Below, in pieces: positions 48,347 to 57,949 of a DNA stretch of 64,000 nucleotides; the first letter of the stretch is position 1; the number at the start of each line of letters is the position of its first letter. Below the pieces are notes generated by a model. The model searched no databases. It had not been told where the DNA came from and saw only the letters and a program-made list of their open reading frames with translations. The stretch lies in NCBI GenBank assembly GCA_963814865.1, contig CAWFEN010000014.1:434001-498000 (forward strand), in the 5' to 3' direction. Origin of the DNA: AP-15 sp963814865 (GTDB lineage: Bacteria > Pseudomonadota > Alphaproteobacteria > ATCC43930 > CGMCC-115725). The position numbers were made by a program, and so were the translations under genes.

Positions 48347-50290
48347 ATGCGAAACCAGGGTTTGCTGCGTGGAGGTTCGCGGTATCGGCACAAGCTCCTG
48401 TGCGGTGCAGCGCTCTGCGCGATGGCGATCAATTCGGCGGCGCCGGCGATGGCCGCGACCACCGGCCCGAACGACGGCAAGACGACGACGCCGATCAAGC
48501 ACGTGATCATCATCATCGGCGAGAACCGCAGTTTCGACCATGTGTTCGCCACCTACGTGCCACCCAAGGGCACAGTGGACAACCTGCTCAGCAAGGGCAT
48601 CATCACGGCCAAAGGCACGCCGGGCCCCAATATCGGCTGGGCCGAGCAATATTCCGCCATCGACACGGGCACATTTAGCATCGCCCCTGGCGGCAAGAAA
48701 CCGTACACGCACCTGCCGCCGATCATGACCGGCGGCGCGCCAGAGTTTGCGAGCGACACCAACCCACCGCCGTTCGAGACAATCATCGCCGCGAAGAAAG
48801 CCGATTACGGGCTCGAGAACGCCGATTACTACCGGCTGACGACCGGCGCCACGGGCCTGCCGAAGGGCGCGATCGACACCCGGCACCTGAGTGCGGCGGC
48901 GCCGTTCAACGGGCCGTTCCAGCTCACGCCGCGTATCTCGTACGACGACTACGCGGCGAGCCCGGTGCATCGCTTCTATCAGATGTGGCAGCAGCTCGAC
49001 TGCTCCGCGTCCTACGCCGACGGTTGGAATCCGTCGGGCTGTCTCGCCGACCTGTTCCCGTGGGTTGAGGTGACCATCGGCGCCGGCAGCAACGGCGCGG
49101 CGCAGCCGAAGGGGTTCAACAACCAGACCACCGGCGAGGGCTCCACGGCGATGGGGTTCTACAATGTGCAGCAGGGCGACATGCCCTACTTCAAGAAGTT
49201 GGCTGACGAATACGCGCTGGGCGACAACTACCACCAGCCGGTCAAGGGGGGCACCGGGGCGGACAGCGTCTATCTCGGCTTTGCTTCGGATGTGTGGTAC
49301 ACTAATGCAAAGGGCAATCCCGGCGTGCCGCCGGCCAACCAGATCGAGAACCCGAACCCGGCAGCCGGCACCAACAACTGGTACACCCAGGACGGCTATT
49401 CGGGCGGTTCCTACACGAACTGTTCGGACCCGATGCAGCCGGCCGTCGCGACCATTCTCGATTACCTCGCCGCATTGTCATACGCACCGGCCGCGAACTG
49501 TCAGGCAGGCCGTTACTATCTGCTGAACAACTACAACCCGGGTTATAACGGTGACGGCACGCCAGCGCCGCTCGGGCCGAACGATTTTACCATCCCGCCA
49601 CAGTCGCAGGTTTCAATCGCAAACAGCCTCGATGAGGCGGGGGTGGGCTGGACGTATTACGGCGAGGGGTGGAACACTTTCGTCTCCAACCCGTCCCTCT
49701 CCACCTACTGCAACATCTGCAACCCGTTCCTCTACCAGTCGTACGTGATGACGAATGCAACAAAGCGAAAGAATAACCTGAAGGACACACTCGACCTCTA
49801 CGCCGATCTGCAAAACGGCGTATTGCCGGCGGTGTCGTGGGTGAAGCCGGGCGGACTGAACGACGGCCATCCGGCGTCCTCCAAATACGACATCTTCGAA
49901 GCCTTCGTGAAAAAGATCATCGACGCGCTGCAGGCCCAGCCGGCCCTGGCGGCGGATACTGCGGTGATGATCACCAACGACGAAGGCGGCGGCTATTACG
50001 ATTCCGGCTTCGTGCAGGCAGTCGATTTCTTTGGCGACGGCACCCGCATCCCGATGCTGGTGGTCTCGCCGTACTCGAAGGGCGTCGGCCCGGTGCACGG
50101 CTACGGCGACCATGCGTCGTTCATCAAATTCGTCGACGCGAACTGGGGTCTCAAGCCGATTGCCAGCTACACCCGTGACAACCTGCCGAACCCGAAGGTC
50201 AGCAAGGACAATCCCTATGTGCCGACCAATATGCCGGCGCTCGACGATTTGATGGACTACTTCAAATTCCCAAAGCCAGCGACGCCGTAA
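48347..50290 (+). CDS. Exported phosphoesterase-family protein (acid phosphatase/phospholipase C type)
   Basis: A 647-aa protein of the phosphoesterase superfamily that includes phospholipase C and AcpA-type acid phosphatases. A Sec signal peptide (LLCGAALCAMAINSAAPAMA, cleavage near residue 36) is followed by HVIIIIGENRSFDHVFATY, with the metal/catalytic motif ENRSFDH. The second conserved region is VMITNDEGGGYYDSG with metal-binding Asp/Glu residues, then MLVVSPYSKG and DHASFIKFVD. It is periplasmic or secreted. A PHO-box-like repeat lies upstream and a strong terminator downstream. Confidence 0.87.
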   Translation: MRNQGLLRGGSRYRHKLLCGAALCAMAINSAAPAMAATTGPNDGKTTTPIKHVIIIIGENRSFDHVFATYVPPKGTVDNLLSKGIITAKGTPGPNIGWAEQYSAIDTGTFSIAPGGKKPYTHLPPIMTGGAPEFASDTNPPPFETIIAAKKADYGLENADYYRLTTGATGLPKGAIDTRHLSAAAPFNGPFQLTPRISYDDYAASPVHRFYQMWQQLDCSASYADGWNPSGCLADLFPWVEVTIGAGSNGAAQPKGFNNQTTGEGSTAMGFYNVQQGDMPYFKKLADEYALGDNYHQPVKGGTGADSVYLGFASDVWYTNAKGNPGVPPANQIENPNPAAGTNNWYTQDGYSGGSYTNCSDPMQPAVATILDYLAALSYAPAANCQAGRYYLLNNYNPGYNGDGTPAPLGPNDFTIPPQSQVSIANSLDEAGVGWTYYGEGWNTFVSNPSLSTYCNICNPFLYQSYVMTNATKRKNNLKDTLDLYADLQNGVLPAVSWVKPGGLNDGHPASSKYDIFEAFVKKIIDALQAQPALAADTAVMITNDEGGGYYDSGFVQAVDFFGDGTRIPMLVVSPYSKGVGPVHGYGDHASFIKFVDANWGLKPIASYTRDNLPNPKVSKDNPYVPTNMPALDDLMDYFKFPKPATP

Positions 50291-50302
50291 GCTGAAATGT
50301 CA

Positions 50303-50338
50303 AAGAAGGCGGGTGCGGCAACGCGCCCGCCTTCTTTT
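50303..50338 (+). terminator. Rho-independent terminator after the phosphoesterase gene
   Basis: A 15-bp stem (50303-50317 with 50322-50336, one G-T pair) is closed by a GCAA tetraloop and followed by TTTTGT overlapping its right arm. It lies 12 bp after the phosphoesterase stop and separates it from the multicopper oxidase gene. Confidence 0.85.
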
Positions 50339-50384
50339 GTCGAACCGCCGATCCGGCAGATCCAAAACGCATAAAGGAGCAATC

Positions 50385-52535
50385 ATGCGCTCCCGAAAGA
50401 TGCTTTCCGGCGCCGCACCGGTGATGACGGCGCTGCTCGCCTTCTCTCCCATTGCGATCGAAGCCGACTACCCGGACTGGAACATCATCTGCCACGTCGG
50501 GACCGGACAGGTGTTGCGGTTCGCCGCGCTGACCCCGGCGGCGCAGGCGCCGGTGGCGCATTGCGGTGCTGTGCCATCGAGGTTCCATGAGTTGCACTCG
50601 GTCGGCGGCGACGGCGACACCACCGTCGACCTCAGCATCGGCTACGACCCCGACACCGACCGCCTGTGCTATGTCACCCCATCGCTGCCGGAGGCGCCGG
50701 TGATCCGCGTCGGCGTCGGCGACAAGCTTACCGTCAATCTGACCAACACGCTGCACAACACCGGACGAGGGCATGAAATGAACTGCCCGATCGATGTTTT
50801 CGGCGGCGAGCAGCTGTGCCTGCCGTTGCCGTATTACCGGGAACAACCCGGACCGGACGGCAAGTTCTACCCGCTGATGGCCAACGAGGCGCATCCGGCG
50901 GACGGCACCGTCAACCTGCATGTGCATGGCATGTTCGTCTCGCCGCTCCCGTGCAGCGATGAAGTGTTGGACAGCACGATCTACCCGGCCAACTGGACCG
51001 GCCCGCTAGCGCCGCTGCAGCCCTGTCAGACCGAGCCTAATACGTTGACCTACACTTACAACCTGCCGGCGGACCATCCTGCGGGCCTCTATTGGTACCA
51101 CTCGCACCGCCACGGCGAGGCGGAGCAGGAGACCCAGATGGGCCTCGTCGGTGCGATCGTCGTCGAGGACAGCGGTGACGTCTATCGCCGCTCGATCGGC
51201 GTCACCGACGAGGTGCTGATCGTCAGCGACACGCCGAGAAGCCCCTGTGCCATCGGGCTCGGCTGCGATGTAACGAGACGGCCTCCATCGACTGCCGCCG
51301 CGGCCGCCAGTCGCGCCGTCGAGCAGGCCGCCACTGAGGCGGCTGCCGAGGCTGCCGCCGCACCCTCCCCGTCCGCCGGCCCGACCCTCGATCGGCATAT
51401 CGACCAGGTCGATCAGGCCGGCGAATGCGCCTCGGGCGCCTACGGCGCCGCCGGCGGCACCGAATTGTGGACGCTGAAGCTCAATGGCGCGGCGGTGCCG
51501 GAAAATCTCGACGGCAGCTTCCCACCCGACCGCGAGCTGCTCAAGAAGACGATGCGGCCGGGGGAGCGGCAGATCTTCCGTTTGGTGAACGCCGGCGCCG
51601 ACTCCTTCATTGCGCCGCAACTGGTATTTTCGGAACACGGCTCCGCAGCTACAGAGCAGCTGGAGGTATTCGCCCGCGACGGCGTCGGCCTGGCCGACGC
51701 ACAGGGCAACCGGCATTTCGGCTATTTCGACGTATCGAAGGGCCAGTTCATCGTGCCCCCCGCCGGACGGGTGGAATTCGTCGTGCATGCCCCGCCGGTC
51801 GGGGCCAAGCTCTATCTGCAAAGCGCCGAGGTCGACCCCGGCTGCGGCGGCAATGCCTACCCGCGACGCCGGCTGCTGATGATCACCACCACCGGCTCGC
51901 CGGTCAATCCGGGCGCCCCGGACGATACCGACCTGCTGCAGAAGACTCCCTCGCTAGCCCCCTATCTCTCGACCTTGAGCAAGACGCCGACCGTCCAGCG
52001 GACGTTGGTATTTGCCGAATACACCCGCGCTTTTACCTATGGCGTGACCAAATGGCTGACCGGCCCGCCGACGACGGCCGACTACAACCCGGGTGCGACC
52101 GACTTCTATATCGTCCAGGTCGCCGCCAGCGATGGCGAGGCGAACCCGCAGAAAACCGCGGTTATCCCGTTCCTCGCCAACAACCAAAGCTCCCAGGTGG
52201 TGGTCCATCTGCGCGGCAAGGACAGCGTCACCGAAGAATGGCTGGTCGAGAACTCGACCCTGGAAATCCACGCCTTCCACATGCATCAGATCCATTTTCG
52301 CGACGTGACGGTGGACAGCACGAACCCGGATCTGCAACCGATGCTCGACACGGCCACACTGCCGGCGGCGCCGCTGATCGGCAGTGTGGCCACCGGCCGC
52401 CCCGGCGCGCCGGGCTATCTGAAGCTGCTGATGACCTTCACCAAGGCCGATATCGGCGAGTTCGTCTTTCATTGCCACATCCTCGAGCACGAGGACAACG
52501 GCATGATGGCCAAGATCAAGGTGGTAGCCGACTGA
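50385..52535 (+). CDS. Exported multicopper oxidase
   Basis: A 716-aa multicopper oxidase with a signal peptide (MRSRKMLSGAAPVMTALLAF). All four copper-ligand motifs are present: His179-Val-His181, His239-Ser-His241, His629 to His637 in HAFHMHQIH, and the His696-Cys697-His698 to His702 segment of the type 1/type 3 sites. These enzymes oxidise phenols, bilirubin or metal ions and reduce O2 to water. An Ala-rich insert lies near residues 303-345. ATG 50385 has AAAGGAG upstream. Transcription probably starts separately because a terminator precedes it. Confidence 0.9.
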   Translation: MRSRKMLSGAAPVMTALLAFSPIAIEADYPDWNIICHVGTGQVLRFAALTPAAQAPVAHCGAVPSRFHELHSVGGDGDTTVDLSIGYDPDTDRLCYVTPSLPEAPVIRVGVGDKLTVNLTNTLHNTGRGHEMNCPIDVFGGEQLCLPLPYYREQPGPDGKFYPLMANEAHPADGTVNLHVHGMFVSPLPCSDEVLDSTIYPANWTGPLAPLQPCQTEPNTLTYTYNLPADHPAGLYWYHSHRHGEAEQETQMGLVGAIVVEDSGDVYRRSIGVTDEVLIVSDTPRSPCAIGLGCDVTRRPPSTAAAAASRAVEQAATEAAAEAAAAPSPSAGPTLDRHIDQVDQAGECASGAYGAAGGTELWTLKLNGAAVPENLDGSFPPDRELLKKTMRPGERQIFRLVNAGADSFIAPQLVFSEHGSAATEQLEVFARDGVGLADAQGNRHFGYFDVSKGQFIVPPAGRVEFVVHAPPVGAKLYLQSAEVDPGCGGNAYPRRRLLMITTTGSPVNPGAPDDTDLLQKTPSLAPYLSTLSKTPTVQRTLVFAEYTRAFTYGVTKWLTGPPTTADYNPGATDFYIVQVAASDGEANPQKTAVIPFLANNQSSQVVVHLRGKDSVTEEWLVENSTLEIHAFHMHQIHFRDVTVDSTNPDLQPMLDTATLPAAPLIGSVATGRPGAPGYLKLLMTFTKADIGEFVFHCHILEHEDNGMMAKIKVVAD

Positions 52536-52549
52536 GGAGCCATAGGCGA

Positions 52550-53752
52550 TCAGGCGATTACCCCCGCTTCGCGCAACGCGGCGATATCGCCCTCGCTATA
52601 TCCCAATTCGCGCAGCACAGCGGCGCTGTGCTGGCCGACCGTCGGGGCCGGGCGGGGCGGCAGCTTTTCCTCGCCGGCGATCCAGATCGGGCTGTTGACG
52701 GTCAGCGAGCTGCCGTCGGTGAACCCTACCAGCGCCTCGCTGGCGAGGATCTGGGCGTCCTCGTGGAGCTCGTCCAGATCGGCGACGATGCCGAAAATCA
52801 GCCCGGCCTCGTCGAGAATCCGGCGCCATTCAGCCTGATCCCTGGTCGCAAAGATTTCGTCGAGGATCGGGATCAGCCCCCGCGCATGGGCTTCGCGCGA
52901 GGCGGAAGCGGCAAACCGCGGATCGTCGAGCGCGTCCGACCCCATGCACTCCTTGAACTTGTCCCAGCGCCACTCGTCGGCGGCGATCGACAGCAAGATC
53001 CAGCGATTGTCGCGGCAGCGGTAATGGATGCGCAATGCATTGACGCCGCGCTCGCGCGGCGGCTGCGGCACGATCTTTTCGCCGCACAATGCCGCCTGCA
53101 CCGAGCAGCCATTGGCCCACAGTCCGTTCGCCAGCAGCGACGAGCCGACATAGGCGCCCCGGCCGGTGCGCTCGCGCCGATAGAGCGCGGTGACGATCGC
53201 GCCGTAGGTCGCCATCGCCGAGGGATGGTCGCCCATGCCGGGCAGGGAGCGGGCGGGCGCTGTCTCCTCGCCGGCACGCACCAGATGCATCAGCCCGGAG
53301 CGCGCCCACCACGCGGTCGCGTCGAAGCCGGGCTTGTCGGCCTCGGGGCCGGTCTCGCCATAGCCGGTGAACGAGGCGTAGATCAACCGCGGGTTCAGCG
53401 GCGCCAATTCCTCATAGGTGATGCCGAGCCGGCGGCGCACCGGCGGCGGATAATTGGTGACGAACACATCGGCCTCGGCCACCAGCCGGCGCAGCACCGC
53501 CTGCCCCTCGGCTTTGCGCAGGTCGAGCGCCAGGCTGCGCTTGTTGCGGCCGTCGAGCACAAATCCGGGGTTGCCGGCGAGACCCGGCCCGACCGGCGGC
53601 GTCGCCCGCCGGCGATAGGGGTCGCCCATGCCCGGCGGCTCGATCTTGATCACCGCGGCGCCGAAATCCGACATCACCGTCGCCGCCGCCGGGCCGGCGA
53701 TAAAGCTGGCGCAGTCGATCACCTTCAAGCCGTCAAAGACGAGCTCGGTCAT
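52550..53752 (-). CDS. CaiB/BaiF-family CoA-transferase
   Basis: A 400-aa class III CoA-transferase that moves CoA between carboxylic acids via an aspartyl-CoA anhydride. The N-terminus LKVIDCASFIAGPAAATVMSDFGAAVIKIE is typical; the catalytic Asp is in GMGDHPSAMAT. ATG 53752 has GGAAGGAG upstream. It is the most downstream of a series of minus-strand catabolic genes, 73 bp after the amine oxidase. Confidence 0.89.
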   Translation of the reverse strand: MTELVFDGLKVIDCASFIAGPAAATVMSDFGAAVIKIEPPGMGDPYRRRATPPVGPGLAGNPGFVLDGRNKRSLALDLRKAEGQAVLRRLVAEADVFVTNYPPPVRRRLGITYEELAPLNPRLIYASFTGYGETGPEADKPGFDATAWWARSGLMHLVRAGEETAPARSLPGMGDHPSAMATYGAIVTALYRRERTGRGAYVGSSLLANGLWANGCSVQAALCGEKIVPQPPRERGVNALRIHYRCRDNRWILLSIAADEWRWDKFKECMGSDALDDPRFAASASREAHARGLIPILDEIFATRDQAEWRRILDEAGLIFGIVADLDELHEDAQILASEALVGFTDGSSLTVNSPIWIAGEEKLPPRPAPTVGQHSAAVLRELGYSEGDIAALREAGVIA

Positions 53753-53825
53753 CGCGGATCTCCTTCCCTCGAACGGCAGCTCGGAATCGACCGATAGCCA
53801 CTTTTTGCGGTCGCGAATCGATTGG

Positions 53826-55313
53826 TCATCTGGCCACGCCATCGCGGGCGGCGAGGCGGCGGGCGATCGATACGCCGGATTGCAGCGCCCCCTCCATATA
53901 ACCGGCAAATTTGTAGCAGGCGTGCTCGCCGGCAAAGTGAAGCTTGTCCTCGATCCCCTGATAGAGCAGCGGACCGATCGTGGTCACCTGGCCGGGCGCC
54001 GGAAACGAATAGCCGCAACGCGTCCATGCCGCCGCCGGCCAATCCATGAAACGGCTGGCGACAAAGGCCGCGGCGAGGTTCGGGTAGCGCTTTGCCAGCT
54101 CGGCCCGGAAGACCACGTCGCGCCGGCCGGCCGGGACCGCGCGCATCGCTTCGGCGGCAGCTCCGCCGGAAAACGCGACCATTTCAGCCGGGGCGTCGCC
54201 CACCTGACCGGCCGTTCCCTCCCAGGTGAACTGGATGTTGCCGTCACTCAGCGAATCGGGCGACAGGTCGTCGTTTTTCCAGAATCGGTTCCTCAGCGAT
54301 ATCAGATATTTGACGTTGCTGCCCAGCTGCGGCGTCAGGGCCGGCGGAAGCTCCGGACGGAATTTGATCCGGTCCCACACGCTCGGCGGCATGGCCAGGA
54401 TCGCATCGTCAGCGACGAGCTTCCGGCCGTCGCCGTACATGACGGCGACCTTGTCGTGCTCGATCGCAATCGAGGTCGCCGGCTGGTTCAGGCGAATGCG
54501 TGGAGGGCCGATTGCCGCCGCCAGCCTTTCGGCGAGCTGCTGGTTGCCGCCTTTGCAGTGAAAATCCTCGGTCTCGGTCCAGTATTTTGCGCCGCCGCCG
54601 CCTTTGACCAGCGCGATCATGCCGAGATAGCTCTGCCGGTCGACCGCCATGCCGTTATTGGCGACGAGCTGCGCGGCAAGGCCGTTTTTTGCCAGGTTCG
54701 AGGCGCGCCTGCCGCGCAGCCAGTCGGCGACGCTGCGCCGGTCGAGAATTCCGGCGTGCGGCGTGCGCCACGGCTGGTCGGCGACGACGGGTTCGGCATC
54801 GTGGTCCATCATCCTGGATAGCTGATCCATCTCATGCCACAGCCTGGCGGCTTCCTTGTCGGACAGGAGTTTGCCGTCGAGCACGATCGGCATCGTGGCG
54901 TCGGTCGTCGGGATCTCGATGAATTCGAGGCCGAATTTCTTCGCATAAGCGATCCACACCGGATGGTTGCGGCCGATCAGCTCGCCGCCGCCCTCGACAA
55001 ACCGGCCGGGCACGAAATCATCGAAGGTGATGACCCGGCCGCCGATGCGATTGCGGGCCTCGATGACGGTGACGTCGTAGCCGACGCTGCCGAGCTCGTA
55101 GGCGGCGGCGAGGCCGGCGAATCCGGCGCCGATCACGACGACGGATTTTCCGGCGGGCTTTGCCGGTTCGGCCAAGACGCGCCGGCCGCTGAGCAGCATC
55201 GCCGTGCCGGCGGCGAGCGACTGCCGCAAAAATTCGCGGCGCGTCGTCCGGTCGACCGGCCGTCCGAAACGCCGCTGCAATCGCGCCATCAGCGAATAGG
55301 CCATGTCATCCAC
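53826..55313 (-). CDS. Flavin monoamine oxidase family protein, Tat-exported
   Basis: A 495-aa FAD-dependent amine oxidase. A twin-arginine signal is present: Arg25-Arg26-Glu-Phe-Leu followed by a hydrophobic stretch and cleavage near LAEPAK. The FAD dinucleotide motif is VVVIGAGFAGLAAAYE at about residues 58-73, with GGRVITF next. The C-terminal flavin motif is FAGEHACYKFAGYMEGALQSG. It should oxidise an amine in the periplasm to an aldehyde, ammonia and H2O2. The first Met is 55313; Met4 and Met9 are alternatives. Confidence 0.89.
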   Translation of the reverse strand: MDDMAYSLMARLQRRFGRPVDRTTRREFLRQSLAAGTAMLLSGRRVLAEPAKPAGKSVVVIGAGFAGLAAAYELGSVGYDVTVIEARNRIGGRVITFDDFVPGRFVEGGGELIGRNHPVWIAYAKKFGLEFIEIPTTDATMPIVLDGKLLSDKEAARLWHEMDQLSRMMDHDAEPVVADQPWRTPHAGILDRRSVADWLRGRRASNLAKNGLAAQLVANNGMAVDRQSYLGMIALVKGGGGAKYWTETEDFHCKGGNQQLAERLAAAIGPPRIRLNQPATSIAIEHDKVAVMYGDGRKLVADDAILAMPPSVWDRIKFRPELPPALTPQLGSNVKYLISLRNRFWKNDDLSPDSLSDGNIQFTWEGTAGQVGDAPAEMVAFSGGAAAEAMRAVPAGRRDVVFRAELAKRYPNLAAAFVASRFMDWPAAAWTRCGYSFPAPGQVTTIGPLLYQGIEDKLHFAGEHACYKFAGYMEGALQSGVSIARRLAARDGVAR

Positions 55314-55382
55314 CTCGTAGGAGCAGGGAGGCGCGGCTCGTCTTCGTGGATCACGCGCCGATGGGGAGCCGAAGCAGCTTGA

Positions 55383-56234
55383 TCAAACGGCGAGGCGGAA
55401 GGCGTCGCCGTCGCGCACGATGTGGCCGGCGGTGCGCCCGGCGAAATGCGTGCCGATGACGAGGATCGGGGCATCGCAGAGGCCGGCCAGCATATGCCGG
55501 CGCGTCTGCTGCGCCGCGACCGGATCGGAATCGGCGGTCGAGGACCAGTCCGGGCGGGCAATCTGACAGGGATGGTGCATGAAATCGCCGGTGATCAATG
55601 CCATCTCGCCCTGCGATTCGATCCGCACGCTGACATGGCCCGGCGTGTGACCCGGCGTCGAAACGAGGCTGATTTCGTCGCAGATCCGCCGGTCGGTCTC
55701 GACGAGATCGACGAGACCGGCCTCCTGCACCGGAATCACCGAATCGGCGAGGACGGCCGCCATGTCGTCGCGTTCGTGCTGCGTCGTCCAATGTTCGAAC
55801 TCGACCCGGCCCATCAGGTAGCGCGCATTGGGAAAGGTCGGAACCCAGCGGCCGCCGACCAGCATCGTGTTCCAGCCGACATGATCGACATGGAGATGGG
55901 TGCACAGCACCGTATCGATCGTCTCGCGCGCATAGCCGGCGGCGGCGAGATCGGCGAGAAACCGCGTCTGGAGCCGGTTCCAGGTCGGGATGCGGCGGTT
56001 TTCCTTGTCGTTGCCGAGACAGGTATCGACGATGATGCGGCGGCTCGGCGTGTCGACGACGAGGGCGTGGATGCTCATCTTGAGCCGGCCGCGCTCGTCG
56101 GCGAAATCGGGGCGCAGCCAGTCGATCGGCAGGATCGCCTCGTAACTCGCCTGGGGCAGCAGAAAACGGCTGCCGCCGGTCACTTCGAGCTCGACGATCT
56201 TGGTGACCGTCACCGCCCCGATCCGCCATTTCAT
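55383..56234 (-). CDS. MBL-fold metallo-hydrolase
   Basis: A 283-aa metallo-beta-lactamase-fold hydrolase. The metal motif THLHVDH gives His113, His115, Asp117 and His118; a second His is in STPGHTPGHVSV, an Asp in ITGDFMHHP and a His in GTHFAGRT. The start is set at ATG 56234, which has a GGGAGG site; seven codons upstream are also open. Similar enzymes hydrolyse lactones or thioesters. It lies between the amine oxidase and an MFS transporter on the same strand. Confidence 0.88.
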   Translation of the reverse strand: MKWRIGAVTVTKIVELEVTGGSRFLLPQASYEAILPIDWLRPDFADERGRLKMSIHALVVDTPSRRIIVDTCLGNDKENRRIPTWNRLQTRFLADLAAAGYARETIDTVLCTHLHVDHVGWNTMLVGGRWVPTFPNARYLMGRVEFEHWTTQHERDDMAAVLADSVIPVQEAGLVDLVETDRRICDEISLVSTPGHTPGHVSVRIESQGEMALITGDFMHHPCQIARPDWSSTADSDPVAAQQTRRHMLAGLCDAPILVIGTHFAGRTAGHIVRDGDAFRLAV

Positions 56235-56426
56235 CGCCGCCTCCCCGCGCCCCATTGCTTGTTCACGAAGACGAGGAATTGCTCTCGCTGGTGCGAGGCT
56301 GCCGAGGAACGCGCCTCAGCCTCCCGATGATCGCTGAGCCCAGCCGGATAATCGAAATATCCGATTCGTTTTTTGCCGAGATGAAGCTCTCCTTAAGCGG
56401 GTCCCACTTAAGATCGAGATGCGTCG

Positions 56427-57764
56427 TCACCCGGTCGGCGGCGCGATCGCGTCGAGGGCGAGGCCCCGCGTCTCGGAGCCGATCTGCGTCACCGCGAAGG
56501 CGGCCACCGCCAGCATCACCGCGATCGTGCCGAATACCGCGGGGACCCCCCAGGTGGTTTGGATGAAGAGGAAGCCGGGAACGATGATCGCGGCGCCGAT
56601 CCGGCCGCCCGAATGGGCGAAGCCGAAACCGGAAGCGCGCGCGTTGGTCGGGAACACCTCGGAGGCGAAAATCTGCATCGAGTTCCCGGCCAATTGGATG
56701 CAGAAGAACATGAAGAAGCCGACCGCGACAAGCATCGGCACCGACTGCGCCATGGCGAACGCCACGGCGAACAGCCCGGCGAGCACGAAGGCGGCGACCG
56801 CGGTGCGAATGCGGCCGAACCGTTCGAGCGCGAACATCATGAACGCGCTGCTGCACGGATAGGCGATGGTCATGCCGAGGATGAAGGTCAGCGATTTCGT
56901 GATCGTGAACCCGCGGCCGGCCATGATGTTGGGCAGCCACGTGCCGAGCCCGTTCGCAATGCCGAAGAACGCGAAGAAGCAGATCATCGACGCGATCACG
57001 TTGCGCGTGTATTGCCGGAACACGACGGCGATCGGATCGCTCCTGGTGTCGCTCGCTTCGTCGGCGGTCAGGGTTTCGAGCGGCGGCACCGTCAGGTTCA
57101 TGCGCTTCAGCAGGTCGAGGGCGCGCTGCCCCTTGCCGTGGGTGGCCAGCCAGCGCGGCGATTCGGGCAGCGAGAAGCGCAGCACGAAGACGATCAGCGC
57201 GCCGATGCCGATCACGACCCAGATGCCGCGCCAGCCGATCATGCCGCGGAACCCTAGCGCGAGCAGGATGCCGACCGGCCACGGGAAGGCGCCGCCGATC
57301 AGCTGCATCAAGGCGAGGATGCGGCCGCGGATGTTCTTGGGCGCGTATTCGGCCGTATACGAAAAGCACAGCGGCTGCTCGGCGCCGAGCCCGATCCCGG
57401 CGATGAACCGAAACGCCGCGAGCCACATGAAATTCGGCGAAAAGGCAGCGGCGATCGTCGCCACGCCGTAGAGCAGCAGGTTGAATTGATAGACGGCCTT
57501 ACGGCCGAAACGGTCGGTGAACTCGCCCTGTCCGAGGCAGCCGATCAGCAGGCCGATCAGCGTGGCGCTCCCCACCGCCGCGACCTGCGGTGCGGTGATA
57601 AAGCCGCTCCTGATCATGTCGGGCACCAATGCCCCGAGGATCGTCAGGTCCAGCACGTCGAAAAAATAGCCGCCGGCGACGAGCGCCAGAACCCGCCAGT
57701 GGATCGGCGTCATCCGCGCATCGTCCATCGCGCTGCCGACGAACGCCTCGATTGATTGGGCCAA
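56427..57764 (-). CDS. MFS transporter (sugar/organic-acid porter type)
   Basis: A 445-aa major facilitator with 12 predicted membrane segments. The motif between TM2 and TM3, GEFTDRFGRKAVYQ, and ESPRWLATHGKG before the central loop mark it as a sugar-porter or aromatic/organic-acid transporter. A start at ATG 57764 fits the 30-residue cytoplasmic N-terminus. In this context it probably imports the substrate of the adjacent catabolic genes (inference). Confidence 0.88.
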   Translation of the reverse strand: MAQSIEAFVGSAMDDARMTPIHWRVLALVAGGYFFDVLDLTILGALVPDMIRSGFITAPQVAAVGSATLIGLLIGCLGQGEFTDRFGRKAVYQFNLLLYGVATIAAAFSPNFMWLAAFRFIAGIGLGAEQPLCFSYTAEYAPKNIRGRILALMQLIGGAFPWPVGILLALGFRGMIGWRGIWVVIGIGALIVFVLRFSLPESPRWLATHGKGQRALDLLKRMNLTVPPLETLTADEASDTRSDPIAVVFRQYTRNVIASMICFFAFFGIANGLGTWLPNIMAGRGFTITKSLTFILGMTIAYPCSSAFMMFALERFGRIRTAVAAFVLAGLFAVAFAMAQSVPMLVAVGFFMFFCIQLAGNSMQIFASEVFPTNARASGFGFAHSGGRIGAAIIVPGFLFIQTTWGVPAVFGTIAVMLAVAAFAVTQIGSETRGLALDAIAPPTG

Positions 57765-57949
57765 CGGCTCCCTCCCCCTGTGTCACCGCGTCGTTCCCGC
57801 CCGGCGGCGGGCGCCGGCCGCTATCGTCGCGATCCGACGACATATCACGTCACGACCGAACAACCTGTGGTGAATCCATCTCGGCCATCGCGATCACCGC
57901 ACCCGATCGCGGGTCGCTGTCAGCTCTCCGTCAATTCCTTCAACCGTCT

